Shown here piece after piece: positions 16,888 through 27,150 of a stretch of DNA of 64,000 bases; within the stretch, counting starts at the first letter, position 1, and every line of letters starts with the position of its first letter. The stretch lies in assembly GCF_002005445.1 (NCBI RefSeq), contig NZ_CP014692.1, positions 2,418,001-2,482,000 of the forward strand, read 5' to 3'. The position numbers were made by a program, and so were the translations under genes. The notes under the pieces were generated by a model that saw nothing but the letters and a program-made list of their open reading frames with translations, made no database searches and was not told the DNA's origin. The stretch comes from Acetobacter aceti (GTDB lineage: Bacteria > Pseudomonadota > Alphaproteobacteria > Acetobacterales > Acetobacteraceae).

Positions 16888-19482
16888 ATGATCTCGCTTT
16901 TCATCGGCAGACTTATCGTCCTGTGCGCCAAGCGCGCCTCTCTCGTCGTCGCACTGTTCATGCTGCTGGCCGCGACATCCGTCTGGATAAGCTACAATCA
17001 CCTTGGCGTGACCACCGACACGGACAAGATGCTGTCCGACAGGCTGGCCTGGAAAAAACGCTCCGACATGATGGGAAAACTGTTCCCTCAGAAGGACAAT
17101 CTTCTGGTCGCGGTTATCGAAGCCGACCTGCCTGAGGAAGGACGCGCCACAGCACGCGCTCTGGCCGACAAACTGTCCGGAGATCATGAGCACTTCAACT
17201 ATATTCGTCTGCCCGATGACAATGCCTACCTCAATCGCAACGGGCTGATGTTTCTTGACCAGAAGGCTCTCGCCAAGGTTCTGGATGACACGGTTGCGGC
17301 CCAGCCCTTTCTCGGCGCTCTGGCGGCTGACCCGTCAGCGCGTGGTCTCTTTGACTCCCTCGGGCTGATCGCGGAAGGCGTCAAACGGGGGCAGGCCAAT
17401 ATGGCTGGCTTTCAGGCTCCCCTGATCGGCTTCGCCAACAGTCTGGAAGCCGCCGCGAACGGACACCCCGAGTTTCTGTCATGGCAGCAGCTTCTGGCCG
17501 GCAACCTGACAGATCTGGCGGGTCGCTACCAGTTCGTCATGACACAGCCAAAGCTTGATTATGGCTCGTTCCAGCCGGGCGGCGCTGCATCCGACGCCAT
17601 CCGGGCTGCCGCGAAAGATCTGGAATTTGTAAAAGCCGGACACGCCCATGTCTACCTGACAGGCGACGTGCAGATCAGTGACGAGGAATTCGCCACGGTT
17701 GCCGATGGAATGGTCGCGGGTCTGCTGGGTTCGCTGGTGCTCGTCATTGTGTGGCTGACGCTGGCTGTCCACACATGGCGCGTCATCGTGCCGATCGTGA
17801 TCACCCTGATCACCGGGCTTCTGCTGACGACCGGTTTCGCGGCTGTCGCTGTCGGCACGCTGAACCTGATCTCCGTGGCCTTCGCCATCCTGTTTGTCGG
17901 CATCGCCGTCGATTTCGCCATTCAGTTCTCGGTACGACTGCGTGGACAGCAGCCAACGCAATCAGGTGAGGCCGGGCTGGAAGAAGCGCTTTTCAAGACT
18001 GGTGAAGAAACCGGCCATCAGATTCTGGTGGCGGCCCTGGCCACAGCGGCGGGCTTTCTTGCCTTCACCCCTACAGCGTTTCTCGGCGTCGCTGAACTCG
18101 GTCTGATTGCGGGCGTGGGGATGCTGGTGGCGTTTGTCTGCACCATTCTGCTCCTGCCCGCCCTTCTGCGCCTTTTCCGTCCGTCCATCGACCATGCGCG
18201 CACAGGCTATACATTCATGAAACCCGTGGATCGGGTCATCCGCCACTGGCGCAAGCCGTTGCTCGCCATGTTCGCGGTCGTGGCTGTTGCAGGTATCATC
18301 CTGATCCCGAGCCTGAAATTCGACGGTGATCCACTGCATACAAAGGACCCGAAGTCCGAAGGCATGCGGACGTTGCATTTGCTGATGAGCAACCCGGTTT
18401 CATCACCTTACAGCGCCGAATATCTTGCACCCAACCTCGATGACGCCAAAAGCATGGCCGACAGGGCTGGAAAACTGCCGGGTATACATGATGCCATGTG
18501 GCTTGGCTCTTATGTCCCCGAGGATCAGGATACGAAGCTGGCCCTGATTCAGGATGCAGCGCAGATCCTTATCCCCGGTCTGACTGTGCAGACCGTCCAG
18601 CCAGCCCCGGATGCGGCAGCGGTCAAAGCGTCCGCGGCTTCTGTTGCCACTGCGCTTTCCGGCATTCTGGACGGGCTCGCGCCAACAGACCCGCTGCGGC
18701 GCATTCAGGCGGCGCTCGCCAGGCTTGCGACCGCACCTGATGCACTGGCCATGCAGACCAATGACGCACTGGTCCGCTTCCTTCCGATGCAACTCGATAC
18801 ATTGAAGGATGTGCTGTCCGCCCAACCAGTGACGCTCAAGGATGTTCCGGACGTCATCAAGCGTGATTACCTACTTCCGGATGGGCGTGCACTCGTGGAG
18901 ATTCATCCCAGCGGCCTGATGACGCAGTCCGGAGCGTTGCACAGGTTTGTCAAAACAGTCCGTCCGCTTTCGCCTGAAATGGCAGGATCCGCAGTCGATA
19001 TTGTCGAAAGCGCGAAAACCATTGTCGGCGCGTTCAAGGCAGCCGCCATTTCCGCCATCATCATGATTGCGATCATTCTGTTGTTCGCACTGCGCAAGGT
19101 GCTGGATATGGGACTCGTTCTGGCTCCCCTGCTGCTCTCGGCCCTGATGACCGTGATCCTGATCAGAGTGGTTCCTGAGACCCTGAACTTTGCGAATATC
19201 ATCGCACTTCCGCTGCTGCTGGGCGTAGGCGTGTCGTTCAACATCTACTTCGTGATGAACTGGCGCTCGGGCGTGCAGTATCCCCTCGCCTCCCCCACAG
19301 CCCGCGCCGTGCTCTTCTCGGCACTGACAACGGGCACAGCCTTCGGTTCTCTGGCTCTGTCCCATCATCCGGGCACCGCCAGCATGGGACGCCTGCTGCT
19401 GCTCTCTCTGGGCTGCACGCTTCTGGCGACGCTGGTGTTCATTCCGGCCCTGCTGCCGAAGCGGTCGATTGATCAGGAATAG
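16888..19482 (+). CDS. hpnN: Hopanoid-associated RND transporter HpnN
   Basis: 864 residues with the RND/MMPL layout: one N-terminal membrane helix, a large periplasmic domain (about residues 30-265), a block of five helices (about 270-430), a helix near 455, a second periplasmic domain and a final helix block (about 715-860). The G-I-A-V-D-F-A-I-Q-F segment matches the Asp-containing helix of this family. HpnN moves hopanoids to the outer membrane in bacteria that make them. The window also encodes HpnR, a hopanoid methylase, so the organism makes methylated hopanoids. A good terminator follows. Confidence 0.9.
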   Translation: MISLFIGRLIVLCAKRASLVVALFMLLAATSVWISYNHLGVTTDTDKMLSDRLAWKKRSDMMGKLFPQKDNLLVAVIEADLPEEGRATARALADKLSGDHEHFNYIRLPDDNAYLNRNGLMFLDQKALAKVLDDTVAAQPFLGALAADPSARGLFDSLGLIAEGVKRGQANMAGFQAPLIGFANSLEAAANGHPEFLSWQQLLAGNLTDLAGRYQFVMTQPKLDYGSFQPGGAASDAIRAAAKDLEFVKAGHAHVYLTGDVQISDEEFATVADGMVAGLLGSLVLVIVWLTLAVHTWRVIVPIVITLITGLLLTTGFAAVAVGTLNLISVAFAILFVGIAVDFAIQFSVRLRGQQPTQSGEAGLEEALFKTGEETGHQILVAALATAAGFLAFTPTAFLGVAELGLIAGVGMLVAFVCTILLLPALLRLFRPSIDHARTGYTFMKPVDRVIRHWRKPLLAMFAVVAVAGIILIPSLKFDGDPLHTKDPKSEGMRTLHLLMSNPVSSPYSAEYLAPNLDDAKSMADRAGKLPGIHDAMWLGSYVPEDQDTKLALIQDAAQILIPGLTVQTVQPAPDAAAVKASAASVATALSGILDGLAPTDPLRRIQAALARLATAPDALAMQTNDALVRFLPMQLDTLKDVLSAQPVTLKDVPDVIKRDYLLPDGRALVEIHPSGLMTQSGALHRFVKTVRPLSPEMAGSAVDIVESAKTIVGAFKAAAISAIIMIAIILLFALRKVLDMGLVLAPLLLSALMTVILIRVVPETLNFANIIALPLLLGVGVSFNIYFVMNWRSGVQYPLASPTARAVLFSALTTGTAFGSLALSHHPGTASMGRLLLLSLGCTLLATLVFIPALLPKRSIDQE

Positions 19483-19506
19483 CAACCGCTTTTTCGGGAA
19501 ACAAGA

Positions 19507-19541
19507 AACACGCGAGGACTATGGTTCTCACGTGTTTTTTT
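19507..19541 (+). terminator. Rho-independent terminator after hpnN
   Basis: AACACGCGAG (19507-19516) pairs with CTCACGTGTT (19527-19536), with one G-T pair, and is followed directly by a T tract. It begins 25 bases after the hpnN stop. Confidence 0.85.
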
Positions 19542-19820
19542 ATTTCAATCAGTATTAACACGCGCGTGATGCGCAGAATGACAGCGTATTTGCTCCATTC
19601 CATGACCAGCAATCAACCAGCACAACAGAAGACTGTTTCATAACCAGTGATTGGTCATGGACAATAAAATTTTCTTATTCCATCTTCTTTACATGGTCTA
19701 CGGGAATAGAAACTTCTGCAAACAGCGTCTTCAAAAACCTCTTTACGATGGGCCTCAGATGACAGGCATAGACTTTTGCAATCGCCTGAATGCCGACAAA
19801 GATAAAGGATGCGCGGATTT

Positions 19821-22577
19821 ATGACGCAGCACGATCTTTTAAACGCCGACATGGCGCTTGCAAGAATGGTACTCTCTGAAGTCGGTGTCCTTGAACGCCA
19901 GCTGGTCAGATGGATGGCGGAGATGCACCAGATTGATCGGCATATTTTCTGGAACATTCATTGTGCCTGGAAAGAACAGCGGCTTGCCACGCTCAACAGA
20001 TATTATGGGAGCATAGCTCCGCAATCATTTATCAAAAGCCTTAACAGCGATGACGCGCCACTCGAAATCTGCCTGGCGACCGACCTGCCCAATATCGGAC
20101 CACTTCCAAAACCACCTGAATGTTTAAAGAAATTTTTTAGTCTTGAGAATCGCCATGCACCAGACATGGTCGCGGCATATCGTATTCTCCGTCAAAGCAC
20201 GAAACCCACATCAGAATTGCGTTTTATCCCGAATCCAAAGCTGCTTGGTTATCTGAGTTCATTCAAAAGCACAGGAACCAGCCTGCCTGACGAACAATGG
20301 TTCGATCAGGCCGTGCAGGACCAAGAATTTCTCGCACGTGACTTTCCGGCGCTTTACTGGCTGGGACGTGAATCCCTACTACGACGCAACCCCAAAACGT
20401 CACCGGATCAGATGGACGCCCGTCTGGAGTTCTTCCAGATACCGGACACACCACAACCATCGTTAAAAACTTTATCCCGGTTCGCCAAAAGGCTTGCAGA
20501 ACCGGATGGCAAGCGCGAACTCGACTTCGCACGCAATTTTCTCCAAGGATATTACCAGCTTTCCTTGTTGCAGCCTTACCGCGTCCCCCCTCTTAATTTG
20601 TTTCCTCTCTATCGGGCCGCCATTCTTCCTTACTTTATAGCGCTGATTAAACAGGTGCATTCGGAAACCGGATCAATCCGGAAAACAGCAGAAGCATTTC
20701 TGCAAAACCCTTGGTTGTATAGCTTCCGCAATGGCAGACCGTCCAATGCTGGCAATATGCAATTTGGAGTGGACAACAGTCTACGCACAAAAGCTCCATA
20801 CATCAGAAAATCCCGCATAAAACAAAACATTTTCGACGATATCAGGCCAGCATGTCTCTGCATGATTGCAGTCGCTCGTAACTCTGCTGATGTCGACTGG
20901 CTGCTGCCACAAGGCATTCTGGCCATTAAGAAAGAAGACGTTTCGTTCTTCAATCGTCTCGTTTCAACCGTTGGCGCTATCGGCACACCTAACGCGCTTC
21001 GGGCACTGACTCAGCTGCGGGCAAAAACCCGTCACGCGACCATGCTGTCTCACCTCAATAAAATACTTGCACAGGCCTCCGCAGCTCTTGGCATGACGAC
21101 TGTCGAAGCAGAGGAATTCATCGCGCTGGATCATGGGCTGGATACACAGCACCGTCGTCGCGAAAGCCTCGTCGACGGCGTATCAATTGTCCTGAGTATT
21201 GCGGAATCTGGTAAGGGCGTAAGTCATTACGAGGATGCGACAGGCGCTCCTCTGAGCAAGCTGCCCGCAGCCATCCGCAAGGAAACAGGGTGTGATGCGA
21301 TCCTGCGCAGAACACGGGCGGACGCAAAGCAGCTTTCCGCCGACATGGCGCTGCACCGTCTGAGGCTGGAACGGTCATGGGTGACCGGACAAACCTGGTC
21401 ATGGCCGACCTTTGAGGAACGCTGGCTTCTCCATCCCGTGCTGGGATGGCTGGCGCGGCGGCAGATATGGCTGGTGGCCATGCCCGGTAAACCGCTTCAA
21501 ACCTGTATGATCAGACAGGATGGCACACTGTTTGGACCCGACGGCAACACGATGCCGCCTCTTTCGCCTGATGCGCTTCTGAGTCTCTGGCATCCACTCC
21601 ACGCAGTGGAATCAGAGACGGCCGCACAGTGGCGCACAACGCTCGCACATCTGCAGATCTCACAGCCCATCCGACAGGCGTGGCGGGAGACGTACACAAT
21701 AACCCAGTCAGAACAGGAGACGTCTCCCGCTTCCTACCGCTATGCACGACGCATTCTGAATCAGGCTCAGGTCATCCAGATCGGGCGGCAGAGAGGTTGG
21801 CGCATCCGCACGCTGACCGGTCACATGCCATCCAGTGAAAGCGCACCCTGGACATTTCAGGTGCCCGCTCACGGTGTCTATGTCGAGTTCCGGACGGGTG
21901 GTGTCGGCGACAGTAAGAACTCCGACTGGTCAGGCGTTTTCACCCACATCATGACGGACAGAATCCGTTTCTGTATCCTGAAAGATGAAGGAGACTGGAG
22001 CTATGACGGCGGCAAAAAACTGCACGAAACAGGCACGCCAGTCCGTCTGGGTGATATCGATCGTATCGTTTTCTCGGAAGTGATGCGGGACGTTGATCTC
22101 ATGGTGAGCGCAGCGGCCAGCAATATCACGTTCGATCCCGAAACGCTTTTCTCCATACCAGATCTCGCACTCTGGCGGCGTCAGGGCGGCCTTGAAGACA
22201 TCGCACTCCCCAGAGAACCTCATTTCGGAAGCATTGCTCAGGGCCGCAGACAGCTTCTTGAGACTCTGCTGCCTGAACTGGATACGGGAGATGCAGTCAC
22301 TCTTGAAAAACATCACGTCCTCATCAATGGAAAACGCTGTCGTTATCGTATTCATCTGGGCAGCGGTGACATCATGGTCCTGCCGCAACAACGTCAACTG
22401 GTAGTAGAGGACAGGAAGATAGCATCCCTCCGGAAAGGCCTGCCTTCATATCGGCCGCTCCATGACGACGCGCAGATGGACTCAATCCTGCAAAAGATCA
22501 TCATGCTGATACGGGATGACCGCATCCGCGATCAGTCCATTCTGGATCAGCTCAATGCCATTGGAGATGAGGAGTAA
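19821..22577 (+). CDS. DUF4132 (MolR-like) domain protein
   Basis: About 918 residues. The C-terminal third carries the recognisable DUF4132 features: an I-V-F-S-E-V-M-R-D-V-D-L-M-V-S segment, then a final small domain with R-Y-R-I-H-L-G-S-G-D-I-M. The N-terminal two thirds are helical and not assignable; no WGR domain or membrane segment is seen. DUF4132 proteins are related to MolR/YehI and have no firmly established biochemical role. The start at ATG 19821 lies 12 bases after AAAGG; an ATG at 19809 sits on top of that site. The gene is flanked by noncoding DNA on the left (19.55-19.8 kb, nothing recognised) and by a small secreted protein gene on the right. Confidence 0.8.
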   Translation: MTQHDLLNADMALARMVLSEVGVLERQLVRWMAEMHQIDRHIFWNIHCAWKEQRLATLNRYYGSIAPQSFIKSLNSDDAPLEICLATDLPNIGPLPKPPECLKKFFSLENRHAPDMVAAYRILRQSTKPTSELRFIPNPKLLGYLSSFKSTGTSLPDEQWFDQAVQDQEFLARDFPALYWLGRESLLRRNPKTSPDQMDARLEFFQIPDTPQPSLKTLSRFAKRLAEPDGKRELDFARNFLQGYYQLSLLQPYRVPPLNLFPLYRAAILPYFIALIKQVHSETGSIRKTAEAFLQNPWLYSFRNGRPSNAGNMQFGVDNSLRTKAPYIRKSRIKQNIFDDIRPACLCMIAVARNSADVDWLLPQGILAIKKEDVSFFNRLVSTVGAIGTPNALRALTQLRAKTRHATMLSHLNKILAQASAALGMTTVEAEEFIALDHGLDTQHRRRESLVDGVSIVLSIAESGKGVSHYEDATGAPLSKLPAAIRKETGCDAILRRTRADAKQLSADMALHRLRLERSWVTGQTWSWPTFEERWLLHPVLGWLARRQIWLVAMPGKPLQTCMIRQDGTLFGPDGNTMPPLSPDALLSLWHPLHAVESETAAQWRTTLAHLQISQPIRQAWRETYTITQSEQETSPASYRYARRILNQAQVIQIGRQRGWRIRTLTGHMPSSESAPWTFQVPAHGVYVEFRTGGVGDSKNSDWSGVFTHIMTDRIRFCILKDEGDWSYDGGKKLHETGTPVRLGDIDRIVFSEVMRDVDLMVSAAASNITFDPETLFSIPDLALWRRQGGLEDIALPREPHFGSIAQGRRQLLETLLPELDTGDAVTLEKHHVLINGKRCRYRIHLGSGDIMVLPQQRQLVVEDRKIASLRKGLPSYRPLHDDAQMDSILQKIIMLIRDDRIRDQSILDQLNAIGDEE

Positions 22578-22660
22578 TAGTCGCTCTAAGGATGCGTCGA
22601 GGTCGGGTTACGATACCTTTACCAGCCTGTGTCATTCAGGACGCAAGGAAACCCTGAAAC

Positions 22661-23020
22661 ATGCCTCGACACGTCCCCGCTTTTGTCCTGATCCTCTTTG
22701 CCGGTTTCTGTATCGGTTCAGACAGGGCCATAGCCCGGTCCGTCAATCTGGAAGCCCTGCATCTGCCTTATGACGGATTTTGCGAGACTGTCGTGCAGGC
22801 TTTAAAGAACTACCCACCCAGCACACCTGACGCCGCAGAGGCCAACAAGCGCTGGTGGAATGGAGCCATGGCTGCCGGTGGCATACCGCCCTACAATATC
22901 GGATACGATCACTACCGCATCATCGATGAGTTCTTTGACGCCTGCCGCCCAAGCCCTCACACCCCGATCAAACCCATCATGAGACAGATCGGTCTTCAGC
23001 ACAGGTGGATTCTGAATTAG
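22661..23020 (+). CDS. Small secreted protein, unknown
   Basis: 119 residues. A Sec-type signal peptide (residues 1 to about 25: short basic start, V-L-I-L-F-A-G-F-C core, A-I-A-R end) precedes a mature part of about 95 residues with two cysteines (F-C-E-T and D-A-C-R) that could form a disulfide. No family is recognised. It follows the DUF4132 gene by 83 bases on the same strand and may be co-transcribed. Confidence 0.6.
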   Translation: MPRHVPAFVLILFAGFCIGSDRAIARSVNLEALHLPYDGFCETVVQALKNYPPSTPDAAEANKRWWNGAMAAGGIPPYNIGYDHYRIIDEFFDACRPSPHTPIKPIMRQIGLQHRWILN

Positions 23021-23039
23021 GATCTTACTGGGATGAGCC

Positions 23040-23981
23040 TCAGGTATCGTGAGGATCAACACTATGAAATCCGTACGTTTCATAGCGTGTTTTCATGATT
23101 CCATTTTCAACATGCACAGTCATGAACCCCTCTGGCGTTCCATAGCGTGTGCCATGCCACCAGTTCCCGCTCACCGCACCGCCGGTAATATAGGGAATAC
23201 CGTGCCATTCGATCCGTTCAAGAATATGGGTATGTCCCTGTAGAACACCGATAATATTGTACCGGTCAAACAACGGCAGCACGTCATAGGCATTTCTGAC
23301 ACTCATGACATGGTGTTTCGGAGGAACCGCCTGCGGTGCGGCATACTCGGCTGCGGCAGTCACCAGAGGAATATGCGTGACAACGATCATCGGTGTTCCG
23401 ACGGGTTGCGCTGCGAGGTCATGCGACAGCCACGCAATCTGGGCATCGTCGATCCAGCCTTCGTAACCACGATCCTCCGTGATCCCGATTGAGTCCAGGA
23501 CGATGATATGCACACCCTTATGATCGAACGAATAATAAAGCTTCCCGAAATTATCTTCAAAAAACTTCTTGCCATACAAAGGATCGGTCGGTTGCACGCC
23601 GCTTTTCGTATACACGCCAAAACAGTCGTGATTCCCGATCGCATGATGAACGGGAAGCGAAAGATCCTGAGCGGTTCTTTTATAAAGATCGATCAGCATC
23701 GAGGCCCGTCCCGCATTCACGCCCAACGCATCGAAAACATGATCGCCACCCTGAATGGCAAAATCCGCATGGATGGAGCGTGCTTTGACAAACGCCTGAT
23801 GACAGCCTCCTGCCGCATTCAGTTCAGGCTGAAGATGCGTGTCTGTAATAAACAGGAAAGAGAACGGCTTGTGGGAGCGTAGGGGCGGTCTGACAGGAAG
23901 AGCCGCCTTTGCGCCAATGGTCTTGATCAGTCCCGAGCTGCCCGCGAAGGAAAGAAAGGTTCTTCTGTTGAAGTAAAACAT
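23040..23981 (-). CDS. Calcineurin-like metallophosphoesterase, Tat-type leader
   Basis: About 313 residues. The metallophosphoesterase motifs are in order: F-I-T-D-T-H-L, Q-G-G-D-H-V-F-D, A-I-G-N-H-D-C-F, V-V-T-H-I-P-L and L-Q-G-H-T-H-I-L-E. Together they supply the Asp, Asn and His ligands of a dinuclear metal centre. The N-terminus has N-R-R-T-F-L-S-F-A-G, a twin-arginine signal, so folding before export is likely. The frame is open to 24059, but the ATG at 23981 sits directly before the signal and behind an AGAAAGAGG. Substrate unknown. Confidence 0.85.
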   Translation of the reverse strand: MFYFNRRTFLSFAGSSGLIKTIGAKAALPVRPPLRSHKPFSFLFITDTHLQPELNAAGGCHQAFVKARSIHADFAIQGGDHVFDALGVNAGRASMLIDLYKRTAQDLSLPVHHAIGNHDCFGVYTKSGVQPTDPLYGKKFFEDNFGKLYYSFDHKGVHIIVLDSIGITEDRGYEGWIDDAQIAWLSHDLAAQPVGTPMIVVTHIPLVTAAAEYAAPQAVPPKHHVMSVRNAYDVLPLFDRYNIIGVLQGHTHILERIEWHGIPYITGGAVSGNWWHGTRYGTPEGFMTVHVENGIMKTRYETYGFHSVDPHDT

Positions 23982-24203
23982 CCAGATCGGCCTCTTTCTG
24001 TCCACGCACCGCAAGACTGAAAGAGTAATCTGCTCACAATCCGGCAGCCTTTCAAGCATGTCACAAATGCTTCATGTCATTCCAGAGATATTCCGGCAGA
24101 CACCGTAGGCAGGGAGCCAGCCCTCTCCACTTTTCGTCGAAACGGGTTCTGCTCCGCCGCAACATTCGCTATCGATATAACGGAACAGAAACGGAATGAC
24201 AGA

Positions 24204-25358
24204 ATGAACAAGGCCCTGATCGCCCTTGCCCTCGGAGCGTTCGCCATTGGCGTGACGGAATTCACCCCCATGGGGCTGCTTCCCGTTCTGGCGCACGGCG
24301 TCCACAGCAGCGTGCCGCAAGCAGGTGGACTGATCAGCGCCTATGCCTTTGGCGTCATGGTGGGCGCTCCGGTCATCACCCTCTTCCTTGCCCGGTATCC
24401 GCGCAAATATGCCCTGATCGGGCTGATGATTCTCTACACAGTGGGGAATCTGACAGCCGCCGCCAGTTCGACCTATACCCAACTGCTGCTGGCCCGTGTT
24501 TTCACCAGCTTTTCGCATGGCGCGTTTTTCGGACTGGGCGCTGTCGAAGCGGCAAGCCTCGTTGACCGTTCCAGGCGGGCCAGCGCCGTCGCCAGCATGT
24601 TCATGGGCCTGACGATTGCGAACATCCTCGGTGTGCCCGCAGCCACATGGATGGGCGATACGCTGGGCTGGCGTCAGGCTTTCATGGCGATCTCGCTGCT
24701 CGGTCTGGTCGCGGCCACCGCCCTGTCCCTGTTTCTGCCGCTTGCCGAATCCGGCCCCCGTCCGAACGCAGCCGCTGAACTGAAGGTGATGGTTCGTCCC
24801 AACGTGCTGATGGCGCTGGGGCTTACGGTCATCGCCGCCGGTGCGATGTTCGAACTCTATACCTACATCGTTCCAATGCTGGAAACCGTCACCCACGCCG
24901 GCCCCACACTGGTGACCATCGCGCTGATGCTGATCGGCGTCGGGTTCAGTATCGGGAATATCGTCGGCGGAAAGACCGCCGATATTTCACTGACAAAAAC
25001 GTTGCTCGTCGGCTTCCCAATCCTCGGCCTGATCATGCTCGCCTTCCCCATCGCGGCACAAACGCCTGCTGGCGCACTGGTCGGTGTCTTCCTGTGGGGC
25101 ATTGCCTGCTTCTCACTCACTCCCGCCCTTCAGATGCGCACGATGCAGGCCGCGCACGAAGCACCGGGGCTGGCGTCTTCCATGAATATCGGCGCTTTCA
25201 ATCTTGGAAACGCCCTGGGAGCAGCCTTGGGCGGCAGCGTTCTGTCGCTGGGGCTGGGTTACTTCATGGTATCGGCGCTTGGTCTTGGTCTGGCGGCGAT
25301 CGGGGTCGTGATGGTGCTGTTGTCCCGGCAGGGAAGACTGTCGCCTGAGGCAGCGTAA
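24204..25358 (+). CDS. MFS transporter (AraJ/YdhP-like, DHA1 family)
   Basis: 384 residues with about 12 membrane segments. The start L-A-L-G-A-F-A-I-G-V-T-E-F is the signature of the DHA1 subgroup that includes AraJ, NepI and sugar-efflux proteins, and the loop 2-3 region and the F-G-L-G-A-V-E-A helix fit. The ATG at 24204 is preceded by a weak GGAA. It is divergent from the phosphoesterase gene. Likely a drug or metabolite exporter; substrate unknown. Confidence 0.85.
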   Translation: MNKALIALALGAFAIGVTEFTPMGLLPVLAHGVHSSVPQAGGLISAYAFGVMVGAPVITLFLARYPRKYALIGLMILYTVGNLTAAASSTYTQLLLARVFTSFSHGAFFGLGAVEAASLVDRSRRASAVASMFMGLTIANILGVPAATWMGDTLGWRQAFMAISLLGLVAATALSLFLPLAESGPRPNAAAELKVMVRPNVLMALGLTVIAAGAMFELYTYIVPMLETVTHAGPTLVTIALMLIGVGFSIGNIVGGKTADISLTKTLLVGFPILGLIMLAFPIAAQTPAGALVGVFLWGIACFSLTPALQMRTMQAAHEAPGLASSMNIGAFNLGNALGAALGGSVLSLGLGYFMVSALGLGLAAIGVVMVLLSRQGRLSPEAA

Positions 25359-25681
25359 GATTTTCCGCCCCTATACGGAGGTGTCCACGTGGACGGAGAA
25401 ACCGAAGATCCGGAGTGAGCAAAAACAGCAAGCAAGCGCAGGTCGAATCTCGACGTGCCTGCATGGCTGACTATCGTGTATCGCTCCACGAACCGCTTCT
25501 GTCGTGCGTACGCTCCCGGGTAAAATCTGTCCCGCAGCGCATCCCTCCAGTCCTCACTGAATAATGCACCAGCAAACAATGGGACCATACACCTGGCCCC
25601 ATTGGAGAGGAGTTTCCAACGGGCTCTTTGCAACACGAGTTCTGGTCAAGGTTGGTACTGACCGCCGCCAGAACCAGAGCG
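25359..25681. other. Intergenic stretch, no supported gene
   Basis: Between the convergent MFS and Amt-like genes. Several short open frames cross it, but none has a ribosome binding site or recognisable motif. A stretch on the minus strand (about 25480-25570) reads E-D-W-R-D-A-L-R-D-R-F, which vaguely recalls transposase starts, but the match is too weak to call. Confidence 0.4.
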
Positions 25682-27004
25682 TCAACCTCCTTCCTGCCCC
25701 CAGTAAGTCGCATCCATTCCATTTCTTTCACACTCACGGGAAATGCGAAGTCCTGAAGTAGCTTCAAAAATACGACACACGATGTAAGCCGGCACAGCAG
25801 ACAGCAGAATGACGGTGATGATCCCCACCAACTGGAACAGAGGCGTGATATGGGCATGGCCGAGCGCATAAGGCGGCGGCAGATCAGTAAAACCTCCGGT
25901 TGCAGTCCCCCAGTGCAGAAAACCTCCTGCCAGTGAACCGATGATGCCAGGCCCAAACGCGAGAGGGGCGACTTTCGGTTCATCAATACGCAGGGTTACG
26001 AGCAGACGGGAAACGATGACGGCGAGAGCAGGTCCGATCACCCCGAAAGCGAGGCTTTCCATCGAACTTGCGACGTCAAACACAGTGCCGGTCATGACGG
26101 CTCCGGCTATGGGGCCGAAAAACACCCAGACAGGCTGCCTGAGAAACGCGGCCAGAGCCGCCCCGCTGACGCCGCCGCCAAGCAGCGCGAGAAACACGTT
26201 TTTCAGCACAACACCGAGACCGGTCGGAACCATGGTGATGCCGTAAACGGTTTTCCCCGGCGTGATCCAGGTGGAGCCCAGCGCAATGAGAGGGATCGCC
26301 ATGAAAACGAACAGGGCCCCGGACGCGATATTCCCATAATTGCTGGGTTTCGGCTGCAAACCTTCAGGATCGGGCGTGAAGACACCGGCTCGTGGCCCCA
26401 TTCGCCATGCGGTCACCAGTGTCCATGTGCCTGTAAATACATAGAGCGCAACAGCGCCTTCAAAATCATGCAGTCCGTTATTGGTGAGAGGTGAAAGTGG
26501 TCCCCATGTCAGATACGCCGCGAGCGGGCAGAAAATGAGGCCCGTAGCGAGTGACATGACATAGAGAGGAGCGCTGCGTATCCGTTCCACGGTCCCGCTG
26601 TGAATGAGGGCGACTGTGGCCATGGCGAAGGTCACGAAAAAAACCGAAAAGACCTGCTGTGTGTCCGCGCCCTGCACCAGCCTCGGGTCCTGCGCCATGG
26701 CGGGCGTGTTCATTGCGGCGCTACCGGGCCACCAGTCCAGGAGAGCCTGCCAGAACGGGTGAGGCGTGCCGAAAGCGGTATAGAATTGCCATTGCCAGAT
26801 GGCGTCACCGACAAAAAATGTTGCGAGCCCCCCGATCATGCAGGTCGTTATTTTCTGCACCCAGCAATGAAGGACATTGTCCTTTCGGACCAGACCGGCA
26901 TCGACCAGACCGAGACCAATCAGAACAAGGATCACACTGACGGCGCTGACCACATAAATGAAAGCTGACAGAATATTGGCCGTCGAGACCTGTTCTGGGA
27001 ACAT
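25682..27004 (-). CDS. Amt/Rh-family ammonium-transporter-like protein, pore histidines missing
   Basis: 440 residues with about 11 membrane segments and clear Amt features: L-V-D-A-G-L-V-R-K-D-N-V-L in the first loop and H-D-F-E-G-A-V near residue 180. Aligned by hand to E. coli AmtB, the twin pore histidines are absent: the D-F-x-G-x-x-x-x-His position is Tyr188, and the second, in x-H-G-V-x-G-I-V-G, is Ala349 (A-F-G-P-G-I-I-G). The family is right but ordinary AmtB-type conduction is doubtful. AAAGG lies nine bases before the ATG. No glnK gene is adjacent, although amt genes often have one. Confidence 0.75.
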   Translation of the reverse strand: MFPEQVSTANILSAFIYVVSAVSVILVLIGLGLVDAGLVRKDNVLHCWVQKITTCMIGGLATFFVGDAIWQWQFYTAFGTPHPFWQALLDWWPGSAAMNTPAMAQDPRLVQGADTQQVFSVFFVTFAMATVALIHSGTVERIRSAPLYVMSLATGLIFCPLAAYLTWGPLSPLTNNGLHDFEGAVALYVFTGTWTLVTAWRMGPRAGVFTPDPEGLQPKPSNYGNIASGALFVFMAIPLIALGSTWITPGKTVYGITMVPTGLGVVLKNVFLALLGGGVSGAALAAFLRQPVWVFFGPIAGAVMTGTVFDVASSMESLAFGVIGPALAVIVSRLLVTLRIDEPKVAPLAFGPGIIGSLAGGFLHWGTATGGFTDLPPPYALGHAHITPLFQLVGIITVILLSAVPAYIVCRIFEATSGLRISRECERNGMDATYWGQEGG

Positions 27005-27150
27005 GCTTGGAACCTTTATGAAAAGCCGGATCGTTCAGGATGAAGTCTTTTGTCTGTGCCCGCAATGGCTTTCCCCGCAAGGAGGTTCATCAGGCTCAAG
27101 CGTCCTGAGAGAGACTGGGCTCCCGAAAGCCGTCTAAAGAAAAGACGCGC

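Noticed and set aside
25470..25640. Possible transposase-like stretch between the MFS and Amt-like genes
   Set aside because: Only a few residues resemble transposases; no inverted repeats or extended similarity.
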